Shown here piece after piece: positions 1 through 7,054 of a DNA stretch of 12,594 nt (position 1 is its first letter; every line of letters starts with the position of its first letter). A model generated the notes under the pieces. It was not told the DNA's origin. It did not search any database and saw nothing but the letters and a program-made list of their open reading frames with translations. Position numbers and translations under genes: made by a program. This DNA is from DATKFM01 sp035544395 (GTDB lineage: Bacteria; Pseudomonadota; Alphaproteobacteria; Dongiales; Dongiaceae), in contig DATKFM010000203.1 in the NCBI GenBank assembly GCA_035544395.1, positions 1 through 12,594 of the forward strand, written 5' to 3'.

Positions 1-669
1 GCAAACCGTGTTGCAGATGTCGGGCAATTGCGCCAGCAGGCCGGAGCTGGCCCAGACCTGCGTCACCGCCGGCCGGATGCCCATGGACCCCAGGTGCTCC
101 AGAAGCGCCGCGAAGCCTTGATAACGCGCCTGCGCCCAGTCGCGGCCGGCGGCATCGCCGAAAGGCAGGTGCGTGTAGATGCCCTCGATCTGGATGTTGG
201 GCAGCGCTGCGATGTCGCGAATCAAGCTCTCGGCTTCGGGCAACGGCACCCCGAGCCGGCCGAGACCGCTGTCCACCTTGATATAGATGGGGGCCGACTT
301 GCGCGCCGCGCGGTTCACGGCCAACGCGCCCTCGCGGTCATAGATCGTCGGCACGAACCCGCGCGCCAGCAACTGCGGTATCTCCGCCGGCAGATAGCCC
401 GCGAACAATAGGATGCGCGCCTTGATGCCGGCCTCGCGCATGGCGATCGCCTCGACGATGCTGCCGGTCCAGAGGGTGTCAATGCCCAGCGCTTCGAGCT
501 TGCGAGCGATCTCCACGGCGCCATGGCCATAGGCATTGGCTTTGACCGACGCGATCAACCGCCGGTGGCCGGCCAACCGACGGACATGACTGAGGTTATG
601 TGCCAGCGCCGCGGAGTCGATTTCCATCCAGAGCGGCCGTTCGGGCCGGTGCGGCGAGGCTGCATCCAT
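1..669 (-). CDS. alr: Alanine racemase, N-terminal part (3' end cut by the window edge)
   Basis: PLP-dependent interconversion of L- and D-alanine in the cytoplasm, supplying D-Ala for peptidoglycan. The visible 223 codons cover the start of the alanine racemase barrel: WMEIDSAALAHN near residues 14-25, then the PLP-lysine motif SVKANAYGHG at 41-50 (Lys43 should carry the cofactor), then IYIKVDSGLGRLGV (the family usually has GMGRLGV) and THLPFGDA where many homologues have THFA. The C-terminal domain with the catalytic Tyr lies outside the window. The ATG at 669 is five bases after the stop of the upstream methyltransferase gene, so the two are probably co-transcribed; an AAGGGC stretch at the end of that gene may serve as ribosome site. 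The fold assignment is firm; strict alanine specificity over a broad-spectrum racemase is inferred. Confidence 0.93.
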   Translation of the reverse strand, partial: MDAASPHRPERPLWMEIDSAALAHNLSHVRRLAGHRRLIASVKANAYGHGAVEIARKLEALGIDTLWTGSIVEAIAMREAGIKARILLFAGYLPAEIPQLLARGFVPTIYDREGALAVNRAARKSAPIYIKVDSGLGRLGVPLPEAESLIRDIAALPNIQIEGIYTHLPFGDAAGRDWAQARYQGFAALLEHLGSMGIRPAVTQVWASSGLLAQLPDICNTVC

Positions 670-674
670 GGCGT

Positions 675-1748
675 TCAACGGCCCTTGCGCTGGAACGTCA
701 TCACCCGAGATAGATAGGCCAGTTCGATACTTTGCTGTTCGAAGCCGGCCGCGGTGAACAGCTTCGTCAAATCCTGCCGCAGATAGTCAGCGTAGTAGGG
801 CTCGTGGAAGGCGAAGGGGAACGACTCCAGCAGCGCGTCATACTCCGGCCGGTCGCCATATTGCAGGGAGTCGACGAGCACGAACAGCCCGTCCGGTTTC
901 ACCAGCCCCGCAATCGCCGCCGCCACGTCGCCATGCATCGCCGCCGGAAGCTCGTGAAACAGATAGATGCAGGTGGCGATATCGAACGCGCCTATGGGAA
1001 GGCTGCAGCTCTCAATGGCCGCCTCGACAAACTCGCAGCGCGACCAGGGCGCCAGATTGCGCCGCGCCTGCGCCACATAATAGGGACTGATATCCAGGGC
1101 CGTGCAACGCAACCGCGGATAATTGTCCTTCACGAAGCTCAGGAAATGCCCGGTGCCGCAGGCAATATCGATCATCCTGGCATGGGCGCTGTTGCGGCCC
1201 TGCATGAAGTGATGCATGGGCACCAGCGCCTGCCGCCGCATGGCGTCGGCTGCGCCGCCGAACAGCACTTCCACCTGGTGGTCATAGAGCCGCGCCGATT
1301 TCTCGCTGAGATAGCCATCGGTCTGATGGTGATAGGCGCGGCGGTAATATTCGGGGAATTCGTCAGCGTCCGCCACCGCCAGGTCCGGACCTTCTTCGCC
1401 GCTGCGGCGCCGGTTCACGCTGGCCAGATCGGCGAAATAGGCCAGGCTTCGGCTCAAGGTCGTCAGGGGATTGCTCAGCAGATCATGGGGCGGGCGGTAG
1501 TAGCCGGCGGCGATATTGTCGATGTCCCGTTGCATCAGCGCGTCGCGGTCGGTGGTTAGCATCGTGGCCGAGGGCATGGCGGCGCGCACCTCCGGCGGCA
1601 GTTGCGTGCGCGGGCTGAGGCGCCGGCTCAGCAGATACTGCGCCGTGAACCAGCCCGTGCGCAGCCGGTGGGCGGCGCGCAATGCCGTGCGGCCCGCCGG
1701 AGTCAAGTTCTCCGGCCCGGACTCAGCCTCCGCTGTCGTCGATGTCAT
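675..1748 (-). CDS. Class I SAM-dependent methyltransferase, substrate unknown
   Basis: A 357-residue protein with a Rossmann methyltransferase domain in its second half. SAM motif I is MIDIACGTGHF (about 192-202), followed by an acidic strand end at TALDIS (about 216-221), FDIATCIYLFHELP (motif IV region, about 255-268) and a post-motif LVKPDGLFVLVDSLQYGD. The roughly 180 residues before it (YFADLASVNRR, FPEYYRRAYHHQTDGYLSEKSARLYDHQVEVLF) resemble the upstream part of methyltransferases annotated as UbiE/COQ5-like in proteobacteria, but no substrate can be read from them. No signal peptide or membrane segment is seen. The ATG at 1748 is chosen because GGGAGG lies six bases upstream; a TTG at 1775 in the same frame would add nine residues but is less well placed. 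It lies five bases upstream of alr and diverges from pgk. Confidence 0.85.
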   Translation of the reverse strand: MTSTTAEAESGPENLTPAGRTALRAAHRLRTGWFTAQYLLSRRLSPRTQLPPEVRAAMPSATMLTTDRDALMQRDIDNIAAGYYRPPHDLLSNPLTTLSRSLAYFADLASVNRRRSGEEGPDLAVADADEFPEYYRRAYHHQTDGYLSEKSARLYDHQVEVLFGGAADAMRRQALVPMHHFMQGRNSAHARMIDIACGTGHFLSFVKDNYPRLRCTALDISPYYVAQARRNLAPWSRCEFVEAAIESCSLPIGAFDIATCIYLFHELPAAMHGDVAAAIAGLVKPDGLFVLVDSLQYGDRPEYDALLESFPFAFHEPYYADYLRQDLTKLFTAAGFEQQSIELAYLSRVMTFQRKGR

Positions 1749-1818
1749 GGCCACCTCCCGTCGCAGTTCGGGCAAAGCTCATCCCTCCCGGAGAGACTGG
1801 AAACGCTAACCATCGCTG

Positions 1819-1965
1819 TCAATGGACGGCCTGCTTTGCTGCGACATTCTGCTGCGGCTGGTCGCTGACGATCCGCCCGTCCACCAGATGGACCCGCCGC
1901 TGCTGCCGTCTCATGGCCCGTAGGCTGGCCGAGAATGGCGCTTGCGGCAAGCCCCGGCGCGGTTG
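1819..1965 (-). pseudogene. Possible 3' remnant of an ABC-transporter ATP-binding protein gene
   Basis: This minus-strand frame stays open from an in-frame TAG (1966-1968) to a TGA (1819-1821). It encodes RRVHLVDGRIVSD at 1861-1899, which looks like the last strand of LolD/MacB/YbbA-type ABC ATPases (typically ...RVIHLRDGRIVSD). No Walker A, signature or Walker B motif remains anywhere upstream, because pgk starts there on the other strand, so at most the last 30-40 codons survive. It sits on the same strand as the methyltransferase gene and about 70 bases upstream of it. The match is short and could be chance; the reading as a relic of a deleted transporter is inference. Confidence 0.35.
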
Positions 1966-1971
1966 CTATTT
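1942..1971 (+). promoter_or_regulatory. Candidate sigma-70-type promoter for pgk
   Basis: TTGCGG (1942-1947) and CTATTT (1966-1971) are separated by 18 bases and lie about 60 bases upstream of the pgk GTG. This resembles the loose alphaproteobacterial housekeeping consensus (TTGnnn, then CTATnn). It is the most AT-rich patch in the gap before pgk. No operator was recognised. Confidence 0.3.
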
Positions 1972-2030
1972 TGCGGCGGCTTCATGATGATGCGCCCCGC
2001 CGGGAGCGAAACGGACGTTGCGAGGCCGGG

Positions 2031-3230
2031 GTGAGCAGAGGATTCAAATCCATCGACGATCTGGACGTGCGCGGCAAGCGGGTGCTGGTGCGCGCCGATC
2101 TCAATGTGCCGGTGAAGAACGGCCGCGTCACCGACAGCACGCGCATCGACCGCACGGCGCTCACGTTGAATGAGCTGCTGGGCCGCGGCGCCCGCGTCGT
2201 GCTGCTGGCCCATTTCGGCCGCCCCGACGGTAAGCGCGTGCCCGAGATGTCGCTCCGGCCGGTGCTGGAGCCGCTGTCGAAGGCGCTCGGCGGCAAGCCG
2301 GTCGCATTCGCGGAGGATTGCGTCGGCGAACCCGCGCGCAAGGCGGTGGCAGCGCTCAAGGACGGCGAGATCGCGCTGCTCGAGAATCTCCGCTATCACG
2401 CCGCGGAGGAGAAGAACGATCCTCTATTCGCCCGCGAGCTGGCGTCTCTCGGCGATTTCTATGTGAACGACGCGTTTTCCTGTGCTCATCGCGCCCATGC
2501 CTCGACTGAGGCGATCGCGCGGCTGCTGCCCAGCGCTGCCGGCCGGCTGATGGAAGCCGAGCTGGATCACCTGTCGAAGGCGCTGGAGAATCCGGCGCGC
2601 CCCGTGGCGGCTATCGTCGGCGGCGCCAAGATCTCCACCAAGCTCGATCTCCTCGGCAATTTGGTGAAGAAGGTCGATATCCTGATCATCGGCGGCGCCA
2701 TGGCGAATACATTTCTCGCCGCTCAGGGAGTGGAGATCGGCGCCTCGCTGGCCGAGCGGGACATGGCGGAAACGGCGCAGCAAATCCTGCTGACCGCCCG
2801 CGCCGAGCATTGCGAGATTCTGCTGCCGACGGATGTGGTGGTCGCGGCGGACCTGAAGCCGAACCTGCCGACCAAAACGCTCTCTGTCAGCGAGGTTGGC
2901 ACAGAGGATAGGATCTTCGATATCGGCCCGGCGACGGTAAAGGCGATCAATGAACGCCTCGAGGCCTGCCGCACGCTCGTATGGAACGGCCCGGTCGGCG
3001 CCTTCGAGACGCCACCCTTCGACGCCGCCACCGTCGCCATCGCCAAGGCGGCGGCGAAGCTCACGGCGGAAGGCAAGCTCCTCACGGTCGCGGGTGGCGG
3101 CGACACCGTGGCCGCGCTGGCTCAGGCCGGCGTCGTGGAGAAATTCTCCTACGTCTCCACCGCCGGCGGCGCGTTTCTCGAATGGCTGGAAGGCAAGGAT
3201 CTGCCGGGCGTCGCGGCGCTGAAGGGGTAG
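2031..3230 (+). CDS. pgk: Phosphoglycerate kinase
   Basis: Transfers phosphate between 1,3-bisphosphoglycerate and ADP, giving 3-phosphoglycerate and ATP, in cytoplasmic glycolysis and, in reverse, gluconeogenesis. The 399 residues match the family's usual length. Visible landmarks: RADLNVPV (21-28, substrate site), DSTRID (35-40), LLAHFGRPDG (58-67), LENLRYHAAEEKND (117-130), FYVNDAFSCAHRAHAST (143-159), VGGAKISTKLDLLGNL (196-211, nucleotide side), WNGPVGAFE (318-326) and GGGDTVAAL (355-363) with STAGGAFLEWLEG (376-388). A GTG start at 2031 is chosen over the longer frame beginning at 1935 because homologues begin with a few residues before FKSIDDLDV and GAGG lies five bases before the GTG. 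The gap and fba genes often found beside pgk are absent here; it stands as a single gene between two minus-strand units. Confidence 0.97.
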   Translation: MSRGFKSIDDLDVRGKRVLVRADLNVPVKNGRVTDSTRIDRTALTLNELLGRGARVVLLAHFGRPDGKRVPEMSLRPVLEPLSKALGGKPVAFAEDCVGEPARKAVAALKDGEIALLENLRYHAAEEKNDPLFARELASLGDFYVNDAFSCAHRAHASTEAIARLLPSAAGRLMEAELDHLSKALENPARPVAAIVGGAKISTKLDLLGNLVKKVDILIIGGAMANTFLAAQGVEIGASLAERDMAETAQQILLTARAEHCEILLPTDVVVAADLKPNLPTKTLSVSEVGTEDRIFDIGPATVKAINERLEACRTLVWNGPVGAFETPPFDAATVAIAKAAAKLTAEGKLLTVAGGGDTVAALAQAGVVEKFSYVSTAGGAFLEWLEGKDLPGVAALKG

Positions 3231-3267
3231 CGCGGCCGGCGCGCCAGCAGCAGTACGATCGAACTGA

Positions 3268-4809
3268 CTATCGTCCGCTCTGAACGAACCGGCTGCCGGG
3301 CAGACGGATGGTCACGGTGGTGCCGACGCGCTGTTCGCTGGCCAGCGTCATGGTCCCGCCATGGAGCTCCACCAGCCCGCGGGTCAGCGGCAGGCCCAGG
3401 CCGGTGCCGCTGTATTTCCGGTTGATGGCGTTGTCCACCTGGCCGAAGGGTTCCATCACATTGACCAACGCGCCCGGCGGAATGCCGATGCCGGTGTCGG
3501 CCACGGTCATGATCAGATCGCCGTTCTCGTCGCGCCGAGCCTGCATCTTGATGCGGCCGCCGGCTGGCGTGTATTTCACCGCATTGGACAGCAGGTTGAT
3601 CAGCACCTGCTTCAGCTTGCGTTCGTCGGCGTTGTAGTTCGGCAATCCCTGATCGACCGATATTTCCAGCTGCACCTGGGCGCGCAGGCTGCGCTCGCGG
3701 ATCAGCCGCGCCGCGGAATCAAACATGTTGCGGATGTCGAGCGGCGCTTCATGCAGCTCGGTCCGACCGGCCTCGATCTTCGCCACATCCAAGATGTCGT
3801 TGATCAGATTCAGCAGGTGCCGCGCGCTCTCATGGATGTCGCCGACATAGCCGTAATATTGCCGGTTGCCGATCGGTCCCAGCAGTTCCATATGCATCAC
3901 CTCGGCGAAGCCGATGATGGCGTTCAGCGGCGTGCGCAGTTCATGGCTCATGCTGGCCAGGAACTCGGTCTTGGCCCTGTTGGCAGTCTCGGCAACTTCC
4001 TTTGCTGCCTGCAGGCCGATCTCGCGGCGGCGCAACTCTGTCACATCGGTGGCCGTGCCGCGGAAGCCGGTCAGCGCGCCGCTGTGGAAATTGAACACCG
4101 GCACGGCGCTGATCAGCACGGTCTTGAGCTCGCCGTTCTTCGCGACAAGCTGGCAGCGCTGGTGACGGAAGGGCGAATGGCGTTGGAAGCTCTGCTCCAG
4201 CGCCGCGATATCGGCGCCGCCCTCGGCCAGGTTCAGCAGGTTCTGCCCGGCAAGTTCGCGGGGATGGAAGCCCAGCAACTCGACCACCCGGTTCGACATA
4301 TGCAGGAGGTTGAGCTGGGCGTCGGTCTCCCAGATCCAGTCGGAGACCAGCCGGAGCATGTCGTCGATCCGGTCACGCAGGTCGGCGATGGTTTCCAGCC
4401 GGTTGGGATCCTCCGGCGCGGCATGGATGATGCCGGCGATGGCGCCGGTCTTGCCGTCGCTCTCTTTCAGGGCCACATGGCGCGAACGGAGCCGCTGCAT
4501 GCTGTCGCCCAGCCGCATCAGGTCCTCGCGGAACACCATGCTGCCGAGCAGGGCGATCTCGCCGGCGATGTCGGCAAGCGGCAGGAAGCCGCCGCCGGCC
4601 GCGGCGGCCATGCGCTTGAAGCCGGCGTTGGACCAGAGGATGCGGCCCTCCAGATCGGCGACATACATTGCCGGCCCGTGATCCAGCAGCTCCTGCTGGA
4701 AGATCTGACTCAGATATTCGGCGGGGAGGTTGGTTGCGACCGGACGGCTGGCGTCCGGAGTGCGCGGGCCGGATGTGTCAGCTGAAGGCAATTCAGACCG
4801 CGGCAGCAT
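3268..4809 (-). CDS. Soluble PAS-PAS sensor histidine kinase, PleC/DivJ-like core, orphan
   Basis: A 513-residue hybrid-free sensor kinase without membrane segments, so a cytoplasmic sensor. Order: a degenerate PAS domain (about 35-125, AMYVADLEGRILWSNAGF), a second PAS with its PAC tail (about 148-262, DWIWETDAQLNLLHMSNRVVELLGFHPREL and GFRGTATDVTELRRRE), a HisKA domain with FLASMSHELRTPLNAIIGF (phospho-acceptor His289), and an HATPase_c domain with N box NLLSNAVKYTP, G1 box DTGIGIPP, F box MEPFGQ and G2 box GTGLGLPL. The stretch around the His, continuing with GDIHESARHLLNLINDILDVAKIEAG, is of the kind seen in PleC/DivJ-group kinases of alphaproteobacteria. No response regulator is adjacent. 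The start overlaps the DUF2336 gene by 17 bases; ATG at 4809 is preferred (GAGG nine bases upstream), with a GTG at 4815 as alternative. Translational coupling to the DUF2336 gene is likely. Confidence 0.93.
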   Translation of the reverse strand: MLPRSELPSADTSGPRTPDASRPVATNLPAEYLSQIFQQELLDHGPAMYVADLEGRILWSNAGFKRMAAAAGGGFLPLADIAGEIALLGSMVFREDLMRLGDSMQRLRSRHVALKESDGKTGAIAGIIHAAPEDPNRLETIADLRDRIDDMLRLVSDWIWETDAQLNLLHMSNRVVELLGFHPRELAGQNLLNLAEGGADIAALEQSFQRHSPFRHQRCQLVAKNGELKTVLISAVPVFNFHSGALTGFRGTATDVTELRRREIGLQAAKEVAETANRAKTEFLASMSHELRTPLNAIIGFAEVMHMELLGPIGNRQYYGYVGDIHESARHLLNLINDILDVAKIEAGRTELHEAPLDIRNMFDSAARLIRERSLRAQVQLEISVDQGLPNYNADERKLKQVLINLLSNAVKYTPAGGRIKMQARRDENGDLIMTVADTGIGIPPGALVNVMEPFGQVDNAINRKYSGTGLGLPLTRGLVELHGGTMTLASEQRVGTTVTIRLPGSRFVQSGR

Positions 4810-5938
4810 CGGCACGGGCCTCTTCCACGGTTCGGATGGCGCAAAGGAAATCCGGGTCCCGCCGCCAGCGCGCCACTACACCCTGCGCCGCCGCGGGTTC
4901 GACCCGGTCGAAAATAGACATCGCGCGCGCCAACTCCCGAGGATCCACCGCCCAATCGCCGGGCCGCGCCCGGCGAGTAAGTAGGAATATCGCTGCGGCA
5001 TTGGGTTTGTCGAGGCCGATCGCACGACAGGCCGTCATCAGCCCTTCTCCGCCGGACTCGAACAGCAGGCGGCGAATCAAAGTGAGCCGCAATCCCGTCA
5101 TTTCGCTGAGGGCGGCGACGAACAGGCCGACCTCGCCCTGCCGCAGAAGCTGTACCAGGGAGGGCAGCGGCAGCAGGTTGGCGTCGCGCAGTATCTTGGC
5201 GAGTTTTGTCGTCGCCGATTCGGCGGCGGAATCCCGTTCGTCGGCGATCCTGGCGATCAGTTCGGCCGCCGCGGCCTCAACCGCATCGTCGAGGCGGGTC
5301 ATATCGCAGTCGAAGCGCTCCAGCAGGTGCTGGCGCAAGGCCGCCAGGATCCACAGCAGGATGCGCTTGACCAGCCGGTCGCTGAGATCGCTGCGGCGCA
5401 GGATCGGCTCCTGGAAGCCATCCACCGTATTGGCCTGCTCCACCAGATAGGCCATGGCCGCCTCGGTGACGGGATCGTCGTTGCCGTCCAGCAGGCCCTT
5501 GATGAAGTCGCTGTCGCCGGCGGCCACGCCCCAGTCGCTGGCGGCGTCGCCCTTGGTGCGGCGCATGGATTGCATGAGCTGGTGTTCGAGGGCGCGGTGG
5601 CGAATCACCTCCACCAACTCCACATCGAGCCAGGGCTCGTTGGTGCGAAGCACCGGGGCCGCCATCTCGATATCGTCCTGCAACAGGGCGTCGATCAGGC
5701 TTTGGCTGCCGTTGCCGTCCTTGCGCAACCGTTCGGCCAGCGCCTGCCGCACCGGCTCGATCAGGTCACCGATCAGGCGGTGCAGGATGTCGGTGATCAG
5801 CGCCCGCTCATAGTCGGTGAGTGTGCTGTGATCGGAGAAGAAGATGTCGTTGACGACGGCGACCAGACGTTTGCGCCCTTCGACAGATTTGTCGCGGGCG
5901 AGTCCGACCAGAAAGCGAATGTCTTCATTGGTCGACAT
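4793..5938 (-). CDS. DUF2336 domain protein (helical repeat-like)
   Basis: A 381-residue, almost entirely helical protein. The opening NEDIRFLVGLARDKSVEGRKRLVAVVNDIFF, then LTDYERALITDILHRLIGDLIEPVRQALAERL and DIEMAAPVLRTNEPWLDVELVEVIR, is the pattern of DUF2336 proteins, a family largely confined to alphaproteobacteria and related to HEAT-like repeats. The second half (LLWILAALRQHLLERF, LLRQGEVGLFVAALSEMTGL) continues as helical pairs. No signal peptide, membrane segment or catalytic motif is visible, so a scaffold or protein-binding role is more likely than an enzyme; this is inference. The ATG at 5938 has only a weak upstream ribosome site. The 3' end overlaps the histidine kinase gene, and the long leader (5939-6166) carries CtrA-type boxes, so the pair is probably one regulated unit. 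Confidence 0.85.
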   Translation of the reverse strand: MSTNEDIRFLVGLARDKSVEGRKRLVAVVNDIFFSDHSTLTDYERALITDILHRLIGDLIEPVRQALAERLRKDGNGSQSLIDALLQDDIEMAAPVLRTNEPWLDVELVEVIRHRALEHQLMQSMRRTKGDAASDWGVAAGDSDFIKGLLDGNDDPVTEAAMAYLVEQANTVDGFQEPILRRSDLSDRLVKRILLWILAALRQHLLERFDCDMTRLDDAVEAAAAELIARIADERDSAAESATTKLAKILRDANLLPLPSLVQLLRQGEVGLFVAALSEMTGLRLTLIRRLLFESGGEGLMTACRAIGLDKPNAAAIFLLTRRARPGDWAVDPRELARAMSIFDRVEPAAAQGVVARWRRDPDFLCAIRTVEEARADAAAV

Positions 5939-5980
5939 GATGACTCAGCTCAGTCTCCGTTCTCGACGCAGTACACCGTG

Positions 5981-5996
5981 GCGGGCGGTAGCCCGC
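5981..5996 (-). other. GC-rich hairpin in the leader of the DUF2336 gene
   Basis: GCGGGC (5981-5986) and GCCCGC (5991-5996) form a perfect six-pair, all-GC stem around a four-base loop, 43-58 bases upstream of the DUF2336 start. No T-run follows on the transcribed strand, so it is not an intrinsic terminator. It could stabilise the leader or be incidental in GC-rich DNA. Confidence 0.35.
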
Positions 5997-6111
5997 GGCG
6001 CGATAGAGCTGATCTGCGAACGCCGACATGAGCGATGGCCTGGCCCCAATTTCGCTTCAGCCCGTGCCGCCAAATGCTTCACGATCTTGGTAAATCATGG
6101 CACGGGCGGCC

Positions 6112-6126
6112 TTAACGTTCCCTTAC
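6112..6126. promoter_or_regulatory. Second, imperfect CtrA-type box
   Basis: TTAACGTTCCCTTAC fits the CtrA box TTAA-N7-TTAAC except that its second half is TTAC. It is 22 bases from the perfect box at 6149-6164 and in the same leader upstream of the DUF2336/kinase pair. Alone it would not be convincing; the pairing with a perfect site raises its weight. Confidence 0.4.
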
Positions 6127-6148
6127 AGGGAGGCTGGGGGTGAGATGG

Positions 6149-6164
6149 TTAAAAAACCGTTAAC
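6149..6164. promoter_or_regulatory. CtrA-type operator, perfect TTAA-N7-TTAAC
   Basis: TTAA (6149-6152), seven bases (AAAACCG), then TTAAC (6160-6164) is an exact match to the CtrA binding box defined in Caulobacter. Because the base before it is G, the site is also a perfect match on the minus strand (GTTAA-N7-TTAAC). It starts 211 bases upstream of the DUF2336 start, in a 228-base gap. It also lies three bases past the stop of the 6167-6934 gene, and its minus-strand T-run could contribute to termination of that gene. Binding by CtrA is inferred from the motif alone. Confidence 0.6.
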
Positions 6165-6166
6165 GG

Positions 6167-6934
6167 CTAGCGTTTTGCCTTGACCAGCAATTGCTTGGGC
6201 CGGCGGCTGCGGGCGGTGGGGAAGAGGGAGAAAGTGCGGGCGACATACTGGGTCACGGTGTCCATGCCCTTGAGATACTGCTGCAGTTCCGGGGTCATTT
6301 CGGCTTCCACCAGGCTGATCCTGCGCGAGGGGTCCTCGGTTTCGAAGCGGGCGCAGAACCAGGGCTCGCCCCGCTTCAGGATCAGGTCCTGGCTCGTGTC
6401 ATGCCATTCGAAGGCCCACATGAGGATGCGGGGCCAGACATCGATCGGATAGCGGCCGCCGATCATCACCCCCGGCAGCGGCGTGGGCCGGTAGTGATAG
6501 AAGGGTGGCAACTGGTTGATATAGACGGTCTCGTCGGCGACGAAGCGGTAGGGCGTGTGGAGCTGCAGCACCGGCTTGCTCAGCTCGCGCCACTCGCTGG
6601 GATTGCTGGTGGTGATCAGCCGGGCAATGTATTGCGGGTTCGACTCGCTGTCATGGGGCCGCGGATATTGCAGCTGCATGTTGCCCTTGTCGTCGCGGGC
6701 CAGGCGCAGATGGACATCGAACGGGCAGAGCACCTCGACGATGCGCGACTCATAGTCGAGCACGGCGGGGCAAAGGCCGACGCCCTTGGTGGAGACGGAT
6801 TTGGGCGCGTTGCGCTGATAGATCCGAGGCGCGTCATAGATGAAACCCGCCTTCTCGGCGTCGATCATCCAGCCGACCTCGACGACGCGCTTGCGCTCGA
6901 TTGGCTTCCTGAAGAGATCGAACAAACGGCTCAT
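6167..6934 (-). CDS. Conserved-looking hypothetical protein, family not recognised
   Basis: A 255-residue protein I cannot assign. It begins MSRLFDLFRKPIERKR and is rich in Trp, Tyr and Pro in its middle: VLCPFDVHLRL, LQYPRPHDSESNPQYIARLI, INQLPPFYHYRP, GGRYPIDVWPRILMWAFEWHD, LKRGEPWFCARFETEDPSRRISLVEAEMTPELQQYLKG. The C-terminus is strongly basic (ARSRRPKQLLVKAKR). No signal peptide, membrane segment, or nucleotide-binding or metal motif is seen; it is probably a soluble globular protein. The ATG at 6934 is chosen over the 111-base longer frame because GGAG lies seven bases upstream and the extension is poor in protein-like sequence. It diverges from the Nudix gene and ends right beside the CtrA-type box. 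Codon usage looks like that of its neighbours, so recent transfer is not suggested. Confidence 0.8.
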   Translation of the reverse strand: MSRLFDLFRKPIERKRVVEVGWMIDAEKAGFIYDAPRIYQRNAPKSVSTKGVGLCPAVLDYESRIVEVLCPFDVHLRLARDDKGNMQLQYPRPHDSESNPQYIARLITTSNPSEWRELSKPVLQLHTPYRFVADETVYINQLPPFYHYRPTPLPGVMIGGRYPIDVWPRILMWAFEWHDTSQDLILKRGEPWFCARFETEDPSRRISLVEAEMTPELQQYLKGMDTVTQYVARTFSLFPTARSRRPKQLLVKAKR

Positions 6935-7054
6935 GCCGCCGCTCCGTCTGCATTTTCCAATGGCTGGGGCGAAGATAGTGGATGGCCCGGCGCAAGTCCA
7001 AGCCGCGCCCAGGCTCCTGCATTGGCCACTTGTGCGGCCGAGCATTTCCCGCCG

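Noticed and set aside
1935..2030. Longer pgk start adding 32 residues
   Set aside because: The extension has no counterpart in phosphoglycerate kinases, and the GTG at 2031 has a suitably placed GAGG. The extension would also cover the likely promoter.
3231..3274. Possible bidirectional terminator between pgk and the kinase gene
   Set aside because: Only a five-pair stem (ACGAT/ATCGT) with a ten-base loop and no T-run is present, overlapping the kinase stop codon; too weak to annotate.
3361..4785. Long plus-strand open frame (474 codons) opposite the histidine kinase gene
   Set aside because: Its translation is Gln/His/Ala/Gly-rich with no domain, and it mirrors a clear sensor kinase; GC-rich coding DNA commonly leaves the antisense frame open.
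6057..6098. Thirteen-codon minus-strand ORF in the DUF2336 leader
   Set aside because: Too short, with no ribosome site and nothing protein-like to support it.
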